Source: Kaistella yonginensis (GTDB lineage: Bacteria > Bacteroidota > Bacteroidia > Flavobacteriales > Weeksellaceae). From it: DNA of 64,000 nucleotides. Positions 17,430 through 26,893 of this stretch are shown in pieces; positions within the stretch are counted from its first letter, which is position 1, and the number at the start of each line of letters is the position of its first letter. Location: positions 18,252 to 82,251 of the forward strand of contig NZ_JAUFQB010000004.1 in NCBI RefSeq assembly GCF_030409525.1. The letters are read 5' to 3'. The notes beneath the pieces were generated by a model. It was not told the origin of the DNA, made no database searches, and worked only from the letters and a program-made list of their open reading frames with translations. A program made the translations under genes and the position numbers.

Positions 17430-19883
17430 ATTAAATCAACTTTCGCCCAAGTCATTCTTCCCTTAAATTTAAAAGGAACTTTTACCTATAAAGTTCCTGT
17501 AGAACTGATGGAAAACATACAGGTCGGCATGCGGGTTTTGGTTTCTTTTCGAGGAAAAAAGATCTATACCGGAATCGTATTTGAACTTCATAACCACCAA
17601 CCTGAGAATTTTGTACCGAAAGATATTATCAATATTTTAGATGATTTTCCGATTTTGCCAAAGGAACAGATTTGGTTTTGGTCTTGGCTTTCTGATTATT
17701 ATATGGGTAATCTTGGTGAAATTTATCGTTTTTCATTTCCTGGTTCTTTAAAATTAGAAAGTGAAACCTATCTAAAATTAAAACCGAATGTAGCGGTTGA
17801 TTTTGAGAATCTGGACGTTAATGAAATGTATCTCATCCAAGCTTTAGAGGTTCGGCAACTTATCAATTTAACAGAGATCGAAGCTTTTATTCCAAAAAAA
17901 GAAATTGTAAAAACAATCAATTCTCTAATCGATTTACAGTACATAGAAATCGATGAAAAGATCGCTGAAAAATATAAAGCCAAAGAAGTTGCCTATTTAA
18001 AAATTAATGAAGAAAAAGTAAAAAACACCCATTTACCAGAAATTCTATTAACGCTAAAACGCTCACCGAAACAGCAGGAACTTTTTCTTTTGCTGCTCGA
18101 AAAGCAAACCGAACATCCTGAAAAAGCAATTAAGAAATCTGATGCTTTAGAAGAAGGTAATTTTGCTCATGCACAATTAAAATCATTAGTTGAAAAGGAT
18201 TTGGTACAGGAATATTATCTGCAAAAAGATCGGCTGGAAAGTTTCGAAGGAGAAACTGAAGATCTAGAAAAATTGAGTGATATTCAGCTTCAAGCGAAAT
18301 ATGAAATTGATGAAGCGTTCAAACAAAATAAAAATGTCTTGCTTCATGGCGTAACTTCATCTGGTAAAACCCATCTTTATTTAGAGAAAATTGAAGACGC
18401 GGTTGCGGAGGAGAAGAATGTGCTTTTTCTTTTGCCCGAGATTTCTTTAACCAAACAAATTGTACAACGTTTAGAGAAAAAATATGGCAGACAACTAGGA
18501 TATTATCACCAGAAACTTACTGATTTTGAAAGGGTAGAAGTCTGGAGAAGAATAAAAAATAATGATATCAGAATCCTTATTGGAACCAGAAATGCGTTGT
18601 TTTTACCCTATCAGAATCTCGGATTAATCGTTGTTGATGAAGAACATGATTCGAACTATAAGCCAAGAGAAATTTCTCCGTTTTTTAACGCAAAAGATGC
18701 CGCCCAAATGTTGGCAAAATTTTATGATGCTCCTATAATTCTTGGTTCCGCAACACCTTCGGTAGAGTCTTTTTATGCAGCTAAAAAAGATAAACTGAAA
18801 TATGTTTATTTAGGCGAACGCTTTGGAAGCGTGAAAATTCCGGAATTTGAGCTCATCAATTTTAAAGAAGCGCAGGATACCAAAAAATTAGCCGGTAGTT
18901 TTTCGCTCCATCTTATTGATGAAATACAGAAAGAACTCGATCATAAAAAACAAACCATGATTCTGCATAATCGCCGTGGATACGCCAATGTGGTAGAATG
19001 TGAAACCTGTGGTTACGTGAACTATTGTTCGAATTGTGACGTGGTAATGACTTATCATAAATTTTCAAATGAAATGAAATGTCATTATTGTGGTCAAAAA
19101 GCCTCGAAACCACGAACCTGCCCGAAATGCTATTCAGAAAACCTGAATATAAGAGGAGTCGGTGTTGAACAGATTCATGAAGAAGTTTCTAAGATTTTCC
19201 CCGAGGCAGAAGTCGACCGAATGGATGTAGATTCTATGCGCAGAAAATTCGCCTATGAGAAATTATATGAAAAAATTGAAGAAGGCGAAACCGATATTAT
19301 TGTAGGTACTCAAATGATTTCCAAAGGGTTGGATTTTGATAATATTGAACTGGTCGCCATCCCAAAAGCAGACTCCTTATTATATGTACAAGATTTTCGG
19401 GCAGAAGAAAGAGCTTTTCAATTGATTACCCAAGTTTCGGGCCGGGCCGGGCGAATCTCTGGATCAGGAAAAGTACTGATACAGACTTATAATCCGCAAC
19501 ACGCTATTTTTCAACTGTTAAAAAATAACGATACGCCGATGATTTATGAGCATCTGCTGACGGAACGTAAAAAATTCTTCTATCCGCCTTTCGTAAAATT
19601 AATTATGATCGAACTGAAACACCGCAAAGAAGATAAAGTAAATCGTGCCTCTCAATTTCTAGGATCTATTTTAAGGAAATATTTGCCCGAAGAATGTATT
19701 CTTGGACCTGAAAAATCGCCAATCGGAAAATTAAATTTAATGTACCAATATCAACTTTTGCTCAAATTGCCGCGTGGAAAACGGTACGAAGAATACAAAG
19801 GTTTGGTTACCAAAAGTTTAGTCGAATTTGATGAGATTACAGCTTATCATTCTATAAAAAAGCTGATTTTCGTTGACTTTTAA
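17430..19883 (+). CDS. priA: Primosomal protein N' (replication restart helicase)
   Basis: PriA restarts stalled forks and loads the primosome. The conserved N-terminal sequence FAQVILPLNLKGTFTYKV is encoded upstream of the first ATG (17508), yet the frame from the stop at 17370 has no ATG, GTG or TTG before it. ATT at 17430 (then KSTFAQ) is the best-placed codon; ATT at 17403 or 17406 is possible. Walker A HGVTSSGKTHLY, the DEEH box VVDEEHD, and zinc-binding cysteines (CETCGYVNYCSNC, CHYCGQ, CPKC) are intact, as is VSGRAGR. The ATG at 17508 gives 791 residues but would cut the first strand of the DNA-binding domain. Confidence 0.88.
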   Translation: MKSTFAQVILPLNLKGTFTYKVPVELMENIQVGMRVLVSFRGKKIYTGIVFELHNHQPENFVPKDIINILDDFPILPKEQIWFWSWLSDYYMGNLGEIYRFSFPGSLKLESETYLKLKPNVAVDFENLDVNEMYLIQALEVRQLINLTEIEAFIPKKEIVKTINSLIDLQYIEIDEKIAEKYKAKEVAYLKINEEKVKNTHLPEILLTLKRSPKQQELFLLLLEKQTEHPEKAIKKSDALEEGNFAHAQLKSLVEKDLVQEYYLQKDRLESFEGETEDLEKLSDIQLQAKYEIDEAFKQNKNVLLHGVTSSGKTHLYLEKIEDAVAEEKNVLFLLPEISLTKQIVQRLEKKYGRQLGYYHQKLTDFERVEVWRRIKNNDIRILIGTRNALFLPYQNLGLIVVDEEHDSNYKPREISPFFNAKDAAQMLAKFYDAPIILGSATPSVESFYAAKKDKLKYVYLGERFGSVKIPEFELINFKEAQDTKKLAGSFSLHLIDEIQKELDHKKQTMILHNRRGYANVVECETCGYVNYCSNCDVVMTYHKFSNEMKCHYCGQKASKPRTCPKCYSENLNIRGVGVEQIHEEVSKIFPEAEVDRMDVDSMRRKFAYEKLYEKIEEGETDIIVGTQMISKGLDFDNIELVAIPKADSLLYVQDFRAEERAFQLITQVSGRAGRISGSGKVLIQTYNPQHAIFQLLKNNDTPMIYEHLLTERKKFFYPPFVKLIMIELKHRKEDKVNRASQFLGSILRKYLPEECILGPEKSPIGKLNLMYQYQLLLKLPRGKRYEEYKGLVTKSLVEFDEITAYHSIKKLIFVDF

Positions 19884-20034
19884 CAAAGTTTAACAGTTTT
19901 TACCACGTTTTTATACCCGTTAAATCACTGTGACTCAACAATTTTTTATACTTTTGAACGTTTTATAGATGTTTTGTATTAGAAAATTCTTCTTTTACCA
20001 GAACTAGTAATAGATAATCAAATAATAAAATTAA

Positions 20035-21486
20035 ATGATTAACATCAAAAAAATCCTGGTTTCTTCTGCAATTGCAGTTTCTACATTTGCTTTAGGACAG
20101 GGGAGTTTCGCTTCGACAACTTACCCGCAATCATACGATACTCAAAATTTAAATTCTACTAAAGAGTCTGCTGAAAAACTTCTCAGCGCAAAGGAACTCG
20201 TGGATATTAAACTGAATTCAATGATCAATGATCCAGTTTTGCGTAATGCAAATTGGGGTTTTGTGGTTTATGATCCCAAAACCAAAAAAATCATTAGTTC
20301 TTATAATGAAAATGCTTCTTTGATTCCTGCTTCTACAACTAAATTATTGACTACGGAAACGGCGTTGAACCTTTTGGGAGAAAATTTCCGGTGGATTACC
20401 CAGTTAGAATATTCTGGAACCATAGAAGATGGTATTCTTAACGGAAATTTGTACATCGTAGGTAGTGGTGATCCGTCTTTAGGAACCAATAAAGCTGGTG
20501 CCTATTCGTATCGCGAAATAATTAGTGATTTTATTGCGGCCGCCAAAGACAAAGGAATTAAGAAAATCAATGGCGATATCATTATTCAAACTGGCGTTTT
20601 TAAATTAAATAAAAGCCAGTCTTTACCTGAAAGTATTGTGTGGTTAGAAAATGGCAATTATTATTTACCAGTTGGAACGACCCACGAGATTAATCCTCAA
20701 AATGAGAAGTTGATTGCAAAGAAATCCAATCCATTTTCTGAAAACAAAAATTATTATTACATCTCGCCTTACATTGGGCAGATGGTGTATGCCGATAAAT
20801 TTGATGGTGGCTATCTCACTACAAAATTACCCGATGCTCCTGCCTATTTAGCGAACAACTTGCGAGCAACCATGTTAAAGAGTGGTTTGCCAGTCGTTGG
20901 AAAAGTGGTAACAAGATATGCAGATCCGAATCCAGAGAAGAGAGAGCTAATTACGACTTACCAATCACCGACTTTAGCCGAGATTGTTTTGTATACAAAT
21001 CAACACAGTGATAACGCGTTGGCAGAAGCGACTTTACGCATGGTAGGTTTTCAGAAATTAGGCGATCAAACGCTAGAATCGGGAAGAAAGGTCGTTAATA
21101 ATCATTTGCAATCAATCGGGTTTGATACGCAAGGTTTAAATTATCATGATGGCAGCGGACTTTCACGAAGTAATGTGGTAACTCCTATTTCGCAAGTAAA
21201 ATATTTGGCCAATTTAATGGATCAAAAATATTATAAGACCTTCCAGGAAAGTTTACCGATTGGCGGACAAACCGGAACCTTAAAAAGAATGTTTTATGGA
21301 GCAGGAAATGGCCAAATCTTTGCTAAGACAGGTACATTAAATAAAGTAAAAACATTGGCAGGTTATATGAAAACAAACTCTGGTAAAACTTTGGTTTTCT
21401 CGTTACTCATTAATAATTATGCGGGTTCTGTAGATCAAGTTAAAAGCCGAATGGAACAAATTCTCGAGCCAACACTCAGTTTATAA
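20035..21486 (+). CDS. dacB: D-alanyl-D-alanine carboxypeptidase/endopeptidase (PBP4 type)
   Basis: A 483-residue periplasmic peptidase with a signal peptide (to about residue 26). The three penicillin-binding motifs are present: SxxK in PASTTK (Ser100, Lys103), SxN in QHSDNAL, and KTG in FAKTGTL near the C-terminus. A large insert between SxxK and SxN is typical of PBP4. It trims peptidoglycan stem peptides and cross-links. Monocistronic, ended by a terminator. Confidence 0.92.
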   Translation: MINIKKILVSSAIAVSTFALGQGSFASTTYPQSYDTQNLNSTKESAEKLLSAKELVDIKLNSMINDPVLRNANWGFVVYDPKTKKIISSYNENASLIPASTTKLLTTETALNLLGENFRWITQLEYSGTIEDGILNGNLYIVGSGDPSLGTNKAGAYSYREIISDFIAAAKDKGIKKINGDIIIQTGVFKLNKSQSLPESIVWLENGNYYLPVGTTHEINPQNEKLIAKKSNPFSENKNYYYISPYIGQMVYADKFDGGYLTTKLPDAPAYLANNLRATMLKSGLPVVGKVVTRYADPNPEKRELITTYQSPTLAEIVLYTNQHSDNALAEATLRMVGFQKLGDQTLESGRKVVNNHLQSIGFDTQGLNYHDGSGLSRSNVVTPISQVKYLANLMDQKYYKTFQESLPIGGQTGTLKRMFYGAGNGQIFAKTGTLNKVKTLAGYMKTNSGKTLVFSLLINNYAGSVDQVKSRMEQILEPTLSL

Positions 21487-21510
21487 ATATTTATTTCATA
21501 TAAAAACTAG

Positions 21511-21541
21511 CCTTTCAATATTTATTGAAAGGTTTTTTTTT
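21511..21541 (+). terminator. Terminator after dacB
   Basis: CCTTTCAATA-TT-TATTGAAAGG followed by T8. Confidence 0.85.
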
Positions 21542-21567
21542 ATCTTTATCGGCAAATAATTGAATAA

Positions 21568-23499
21568 ATGAAACAGTTTTATACATTAGCCTTAATCCTT
21601 TCTTTCGTACAGATTTTTAGCCAAAATGAAGAAGCAGAAAGAAAAAGTATGATTAAAAGTGAAACCGAAAGGTATGCTAAAATGATTAATTATAATGTGA
21701 ACCCCAACACTTTAAATTATGATTTGAAATACCAGAGAATGGATCTGGAACTTGATCCAGCACAGAGTTTCGTAAGTGGAACAGTGACCAGCCATTTTGT
21801 GCCTAATCAAAATATTTCCAGTATTTATTTTGATTTCTCTAATGTTCTGACGGTTTCTGAAGTCAAATACCACGGAACAAATCTAACTTTCAGTCAATTG
21901 TCGACCAAAGAAATAAAAATTGACTTTCCAACTCCGTTAGCCTCCGCAACCTTAGATTCACTGTCGATCAAATATGCTGGCACACCAGATACGATGGGAA
22001 GTGCTGGTGACGCTTTTACAACTTCTACCCAAGGTGGAACACCTGTTCTTTTTACGCTTTCTGAACCGTATGGCGCCCAAGAATGGTTTCCGACAAAGCA
22101 AAGTATGAATGATAAAATTGAAAAATTTGACATCAAAATCACCACGCCTTCACAATACAATGTCGCTTCTAATGGGAAATTGTTTTCTGAAACGTTATTG
22201 CCAGGCAATAAAAAATTGACTTTTTGGCAAACCAATTATCCGATTCCCGCTTACTTAGTGGCCTTAGGAATTACGAATTACACCAAATTTAATGATACCA
22301 TGGGAACGCCTCCTTTCCCTTTTGTCAATTACGTTTATCCTTCCACTGCCTCTAACACCACCAGTATGGCAAATATTAACTGGACCAAAGATTTAATGAA
22401 TCTTTATGAGGAGTATTTTGGCCCATATCCTTACCGGAATGAAAAATATGGCCATATGCAATTTGGCTGGGGTGGCGGCATGGAGCATTCAACAATGTCT
22501 TCCATGGGCTCATTTGGCAAGGGTCTTATCGCTCATGAATTGGCCCATCAATGGTTTGGTGATAAAGTGACTTGCGGTGCCTGGAACGATATCTGGCTCA
22601 ATGAGGGTTTTGCAACTTATGGTGAACATCTCACCAACGAGAAACTTCTCATGACCAACAGCCAGTTTATGAGTTATTTGCAATCAGAAATAGACTATAT
22701 CACGCAATCCGCAGGAGGAAGTGTTTATGTAGCTGATGCAAGCTTAGGCAGTGTTAATACCATTTTTAGCGGCCGGTTGAGTTATTCCAAAGGTGGTTAT
22801 GTTTTAAGAATGATCAAATGGGTTTTAGGAGATGCTCCTTTTTATCAAGCCTTAAAAGACTACCATAATCAACCCAACCTGGCTTACCAGTACGCCGTGA
22901 CTACCGACCTGAAAAATTCTTTGCTGCAATCTACCGGAAAAGATTTCACTGGATTTTTTAATGACTGGATTTATGGGCAAGGCTATCCTTCTTATCAAAT
23001 TAGATGGAATCAAACTCCCGATCAAGTCATTCGATTTAAAGTTGCTCAAACCCAAAGTCATTCATCTGTGAATTTCTTTGAGTTGCCCCTGCCCATTAAA
23101 GTGACAGGCACCGCTGGGCAAGTGGTATATTTGGTATTGGATCATCAATCAAATAATCAATATTTTGCCGAAGCACTGCCTTTTAATGTGGCTTCAGTAA
23201 CGTTTAATTACGATAAACAAATCATTACAAAAGGGTCAACCGTAACCAAAGATCCAGCAATTTTAGCTGTCAATGATGTTTCGAAAAAGGAAATCAAAAT
23301 TTTTCCTAATCCAGTAAAAGATGAACTCTTCGTGAACGGAATGACCTCAGAACATGCTTATCAAATTTTTAGTTTAGATGGGAAAATGCTGCAGGCTGGA
23401 ACACTGTCTTCAGAAAAATCGATTGGAGTAAATCCGCTTCCAAAAGGAGTTTATCTGTTAAAACTTGCGGATAAAACTTTAAAATTTATAAAAGAATAG
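21568..23499 (+). CDS. Secreted M1-family metallopeptidase with type IX sorting domain
   Basis: A 643-residue protein with a signal peptide (to SQN, about 20). The N-terminal beta domain is followed by the gluzincin zinc site HELAHQWFG (His323, Glu324, His327) and the third ligand in WLNEGFATYGE (Glu346). GGGMEHSTMSS corresponds to the GAMEN-like substrate loop. The last 75 residues (IFPNPVKDELFVNG to LKLADKTLKFIKE) are a type A T9SS C-terminal sorting domain, so the enzyme is probably exported by the type IX system and attached to or released from the surface. It likely digests extracellular peptides. Confidence 0.92.
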   Translation: MKQFYTLALILSFVQIFSQNEEAERKSMIKSETERYAKMINYNVNPNTLNYDLKYQRMDLELDPAQSFVSGTVTSHFVPNQNISSIYFDFSNVLTVSEVKYHGTNLTFSQLSTKEIKIDFPTPLASATLDSLSIKYAGTPDTMGSAGDAFTTSTQGGTPVLFTLSEPYGAQEWFPTKQSMNDKIEKFDIKITTPSQYNVASNGKLFSETLLPGNKKLTFWQTNYPIPAYLVALGITNYTKFNDTMGTPPFPFVNYVYPSTASNTTSMANINWTKDLMNLYEEYFGPYPYRNEKYGHMQFGWGGGMEHSTMSSMGSFGKGLIAHELAHQWFGDKVTCGAWNDIWLNEGFATYGEHLTNEKLLMTNSQFMSYLQSEIDYITQSAGGSVYVADASLGSVNTIFSGRLSYSKGGYVLRMIKWVLGDAPFYQALKDYHNQPNLAYQYAVTTDLKNSLLQSTGKDFTGFFNDWIYGQGYPSYQIRWNQTPDQVIRFKVAQTQSHSSVNFFELPLPIKVTGTAGQVVYLVLDHQSNNQYFAEALPFNVASVTFNYDKQIITKGSTVTKDPAILAVNDVSKKEIKIFPNPVKDELFVNGMTSEHAYQIFSLDGKMLQAGTLSSEKSIGVNPLPKGVYLLKLADKTLKFIKE

Positions 23500-23540
23500 C
23501 CCAGCCCTACTTAACCTTATGTTATTAATAACAAAATCAG

Positions 23541-23567
23541 AAAAGCACTTGAAAGAGTGCTTTTTTT
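23541..23567 (+). terminator. Terminator after the M1 peptidase
   Basis: AAAAGCACT (23541-23549) pairs with AGTGCTTTT (23556-23564), followed by more T. Confidence 0.75.
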
Positions 23568-23596
23568 CGTAAATTAGCGTTTCAAAATAATTAAAT

Positions 23597-24790
23597 ATGA
23601 TTTCAAAAAATTATCTGGAAAATTTACAGAACGAACTGCAAAATATTAAGAATGATGGTTTGTTTAAAACCGAACGAATCATTACCTCCCAACAATCTAC
23701 GGTGATTGAAGCCAACGGAAAATCATTATTGAATTTCTGCGCGAATAACTATTTGGGCTTATCAAACAATAAAGAAGTGATGAAAGCATCCCAAGAAATG
23801 GTTGATAGTCGCGGTTATGGTTTGTCTTCTGTACGTTTTATTTGCGGTACGCAGGATATTCATAAAGAATTAGAAGCCAAAATTTCTAAATTCCTTGGGT
23901 TGGAAGACACTATTTTATATGCAGCCTGTTTTGATGCAAATGGGGGTGTTTTTGAACCATTATTTACCGACCAAGATGCCATTATTTCTGATGAATTAAA
24001 TCACGCTTCGATTATTGATGGAGTCCGTTTGTGTAAAGCAGCCAGATACCGATATAAAAATAACAATATGGTTGATTTGGAAGAGCAGTTGAAAGCCGCT
24101 TCCCAGCAGAATCACCGTTTCAGAATCATTGTAACCGATGGTGTTTTTTCTATGGACGGAATTGTTGCAGATTTAAAAGGTCTGTGTGATTTGGCCGAAA
24201 AATACGATTGTTTGGTGATGGTCGATGATTCGCACGCAACTGGATTTATCGGTAAAACCGGAAGAGGAACACACGAAGCCAGTGCAGTGATGGGTAGAGT
24301 TGATATTATTACTTCTACTTTAGGAAAAGCTCTAGGTGGTGCATTGGGTGGATTTACCTCTGGGAAAAAAGAAATCATCGATATGCTGAGACAGCGTTCA
24401 AGACCTTATTTATTCTCGAACTCTCTCGCTCCAGGAATCGTAGGTGCAGCGATCAAAGTTCTGGATATGATTTCCGATGATACCACTTTGAGAGATCAAG
24501 TGATGGAAAATGCCGAATACTTTAGAAAAGAAATGAAAGCCAAAGGGTTTGATATTCCAGATGGTGATGCTGCGATTGTTCCAGTAATGCTGTACGACGC
24601 TCCTTTGGCCCAAAAAATGGCGGAGAAATTAATGGAGGAAGGGATTTATGTCATCGGATTTTTCTATCCCGTGGTGCCAAAAGGAAAAGCCAGAATCAGA
24701 GTTCAACTTTCGGCGGCGCATACCAGAGCGCAATTAGATATAGCCATTGCAGCTTTTGATAAAGTCGGAAAAGATTTGGGGGTTATTTAA
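23597..24790 (+). CDS. kbl: Glycine C-acetyltransferase (2-amino-3-ketobutyrate CoA ligase)
   Basis: A 397-residue PLP enzyme of the alpha-oxoamine synthase family, which cleaves 2-amino-3-ketobutyrate with CoA to glycine and acetyl-CoA in threonine breakdown. [42 protein letters not shown] and the PLP-lysine motif STLGKALGG match Kbl well. BioF and KAS-type paralogs are alternatives, but the N-terminus and RFICGTQ favour Kbl. No tdh gene is adjacent. Confidence 0.9.
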   Translation: MISKNYLENLQNELQNIKNDGLFKTERIITSQQSTVIEANGKSLLNFCANNYLGLSNNKEVMKASQEMVDSRGYGLSSVRFICGTQDIHKELEAKISKFLGLEDTILYAACFDANGGVFEPLFTDQDAIISDELNHASIIDGVRLCKAARYRYKNNNMVDLEEQLKAASQQNHRFRIIVTDGVFSMDGIVADLKGLCDLAEKYDCLVMVDDSHATGFIGKTGRGTHEASAVMGRVDIITSTLGKALGGALGGFTSGKKEIIDMLRQRSRPYLFSNSLAPGIVGAAIKVLDMISDDTTLRDQVMENAEYFRKEMKAKGFDIPDGDAAIVPVMLYDAPLAQKMAEKLMEEGIYVIGFFYPVVPKGKARIRVQLSAAHTRAQLDIAIAAFDKVGKDLGVI

Positions 24791-24794
24791 TTCC

Positions 24795-25232
24795 ATGAAT
24801 ATCAAATATATTTTTCTATTGTTTATTTGCACACTCTTATCGTGTGTACCCACCAAAGTGAACCAACACATCAAGGATGGAAAAGTTCAAAAAAGAGAGG
24901 GGAAATGGATCGAATCCAATACTACCGAACAGGGCATTTTTGTTTCAAAAGGAAAATATAAGAAAGGTCTTAAAATTGGTGTTTGGCGTACTTTCATCGA
25001 TCATAAAATCGATCAGAAAGAGATTTATCAGAAGGAAGTAATAAAGACCAAATTTTTTCATCCGAACGGAAAAGTGAAGAAGAAAGGGCAATCTACAACC
25101 GAAGTCACTGATGAATATATCCATTGGTACTATAATGGCGATTGGAAGTATTATAATGAAAAAGGAAAACTAATCTTCATTAAAAAATACAATAAAGGAA
25201 AACCTTTAGACAGTATTTCTTATCAAAAATAA
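24795..25232 (+). CDS. Small lipoprotein with MORN-like repeats
   Basis: ATG at 24795, 4 bp after the kbl stop, gives 145 residues and places a clean lipoprotein signal at the start (MNIKYIFLLFICTLLSC, Cys17). An upstream in-frame TTG overlapping kbl would bury this signal. The body contains repeated G-K-x-G-x-W-type units (KGKYKKGLKIGVWRTF, FHPNGKVKKKGQS, YYNEKGKLIFIKKYNKGK), as in YwqK/MORN-like proteins. Function unknown. Confidence 0.7.
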   Translation: MNIKYIFLLFICTLLSCVPTKVNQHIKDGKVQKREGKWIESNTTEQGIFVSKGKYKKGLKIGVWRTFIDHKIDQKEIYQKEVIKTKFFHPNGKVKKKGQSTTEVTDEYIHWYYNGDWKYYNEKGKLIFIKKYNKGKPLDSISYQK

Positions 25233-25242
25233 ATTTAAATTC

Positions 25243-25272
25243 AATAGGAACGGGCTAAAGCCCGTTTTTTTT
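25243..25272 (+). terminator. Repeat-type terminator (AACGGGC family), copy 2
   Basis: AATAGG followed by AACGGGC-TAAA-GCCCGTT and T-run, nearly identical to 17301-17332. Confidence 0.75.
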
Positions 25273-25360
25273 AGGAGCATTCTTCGGCTTTAGCCAAAAA
25301 TTAAAAAATATACTTATGAGTTTTATTTTTAAGAGTAATTAGTAAATAAATCACTAAAAA

Positions 25361-26890
25361 TTAACTCAATGATTTTACAATTGAAATAACACTCAATGTT
25401 ATAATGAGAATCCCAATAACTACAAACATTTTCTTAATCGGAATCCTGTTCGTCAACATGGCAGCGAAAGGAGCGGTAACGATTCCTCCGATCAATAATC
25501 CGAGTACAATATTCCAATGCTGAATTCCGATGGTTAGTACAAAGGTTATTGCACTGGTGATCGTCAGTATAAACTTCGCTAGGGTAGAACTTCCGATGAC
25601 GTAGCGTGGTGTTCTGCCGTCTTTTAGTAAAGTTCCAGTAACCAATGGTCCCCAACCACCACCTGTGAAAGAATCAATAAATCCACCAGTTAATCCTATG
25701 GCTCTGATGCTTCGACCGGATTTCTGGATGCGCACTTTCTTTTTATTATTATTATTAAAGGCATTTCGCAAAATGTTAATGCCAAGATATAAGGTATAAC
25801 AAGAAATTAATGGTTTTACAATGTGCGCATAATGCTCACCAAAATAGGTGAGTGCCAACGCACCGATGATTGCCCCTACAATCGCCGGAATTGCCAGCGT
25901 TTTTACCAACTTCATGTTCACATTTTTCAGTCGATAGTGGCTGATACTTCCTGCCGCCGACGTAAAGGTTTCTGCCGAGTGAATACTTGCGCTGATGATT
26001 GGTGGCGCAATATTCATCATCAAAAGAATCGTCGTGCAAATAATACCATAACCCATTCCTGTGCTTCCCACCACCAATTCTGCCACAAAACCAACCGCCA
26101 ACATTTTGTAAAAAATATGATCGTCCTGATTCATAAATGCATTGATGTCTGGAAATAACTGAAATTCAAAAAGAATATACGATAAAACACCAACCAAAAC
26201 CATCACGCCAATAATACCCAGATAAATACTGGCCCGGCGACGAACCGCTTTGGCAATTTTTGACAAATTTTCGTATTCCGAATCTGCAAGCGGATGTTTC
26301 TGTCTTTGATCAAGATAATCTGCGGTAATCGTATCGAGGATTTTCAGTTCATCTTCCCGGTTTATCAAAGGGTTTTTATGAGCAAATTTCAGCTTGCCAA
26401 TAAACTCTTCAAGGTCAGAAGGAATGCTGTGTTCGATAATTTTATTGATTCTTTTCTGTACTTCTGGCGAATAATCATTAGAAGAAATTCCCAGTTTTAT
26501 ATTTTCTTTTTTAATGACAGAGACCAATGAAAAATCACTGATTTGTGGCTTGCCAACTACATTCACGAGAATGTTTTTAAGATGAGCGCTTTGCACCAGA
26601 TGTTCTTCAAACTCGTGATCTTCGGTAGAAATAATCAGCAAAGCAAAATCCAGTAAATCTTGGTCTTCGATTTTTCGATGGATGAGTTTGATGTTTGTTT
26701 TTTCAGCTGAAAATGCAATGAGTTCAGCTGAAATATTTTCATCAAAAATCTTAATTTTACAATGAATAGAATTGCGGCAGAATTGCTTCACTGCCCGAAA
26801 AATTAGATCGTCATGGCCCACCATTAATACAGGAATCCGTTCCAAATTGAGGAATAGCGGATGCATATTATTGGGTTGAACGATACTCAT
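25361..26890 (-). CDS. TauE/SafE-type permease fused to a siroheme-synthase-like domain
   Basis: A 509-residue fusion. Residues 1-165 resemble the NAD-binding and dimerisation parts of precorrin-2 dehydrogenase (CysG-N/Met8): HPLFLNLERIPVLMVGHDD, LLIISTEDHEFEEHL, LVNVVGKPQISDFSLVSVIKKENIKLGISSNDYSPEVQKRI. The usual glycine-rich GGG loop is altered to VGHDD, so dehydrogenase activity is doubtful. Residues 220-509 form about eight membrane helices of the sulfite exporter TauE/SafE family (ELVVGSTGMGYG, GGFIDSFTGGGWGPL). It closes the cysH-cysD-cysN cluster, 3 bp after cysN, so it probably moves sulfate, sulfite or a related sulfur compound. Confidence 0.85.
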   Translation of the reverse strand: MSIVQPNNMHPLFLNLERIPVLMVGHDDLIFRAVKQFCRNSIHCKIKIFDENISAELIAFSAEKTNIKLIHRKIEDQDLLDFALLIISTEDHEFEEHLVQSAHLKNILVNVVGKPQISDFSLVSVIKKENIKLGISSNDYSPEVQKRINKIIEHSIPSDLEEFIGKLKFAHKNPLINREDELKILDTITADYLDQRQKHPLADSEYENLSKIAKAVRRRASIYLGIIGVMVLVGVLSYILFEFQLFPDINAFMNQDDHIFYKMLAVGFVAELVVGSTGMGYGIICTTILLMMNIAPPIISASIHSAETFTSAAGSISHYRLKNVNMKLVKTLAIPAIVGAIIGALALTYFGEHYAHIVKPLISCYTLYLGINILRNAFNNNNKKKVRIQKSGRSIRAIGLTGGFIDSFTGGGWGPLVTGTLLKDGRTPRYVIGSSTLAKFILTITSAITFVLTIGIQHWNIVLGLLIGGIVTAPFAAMLTNRIPIKKMFVVIGILIITLSVISIVKSLS

Positions 26891-26893
26891 CGC

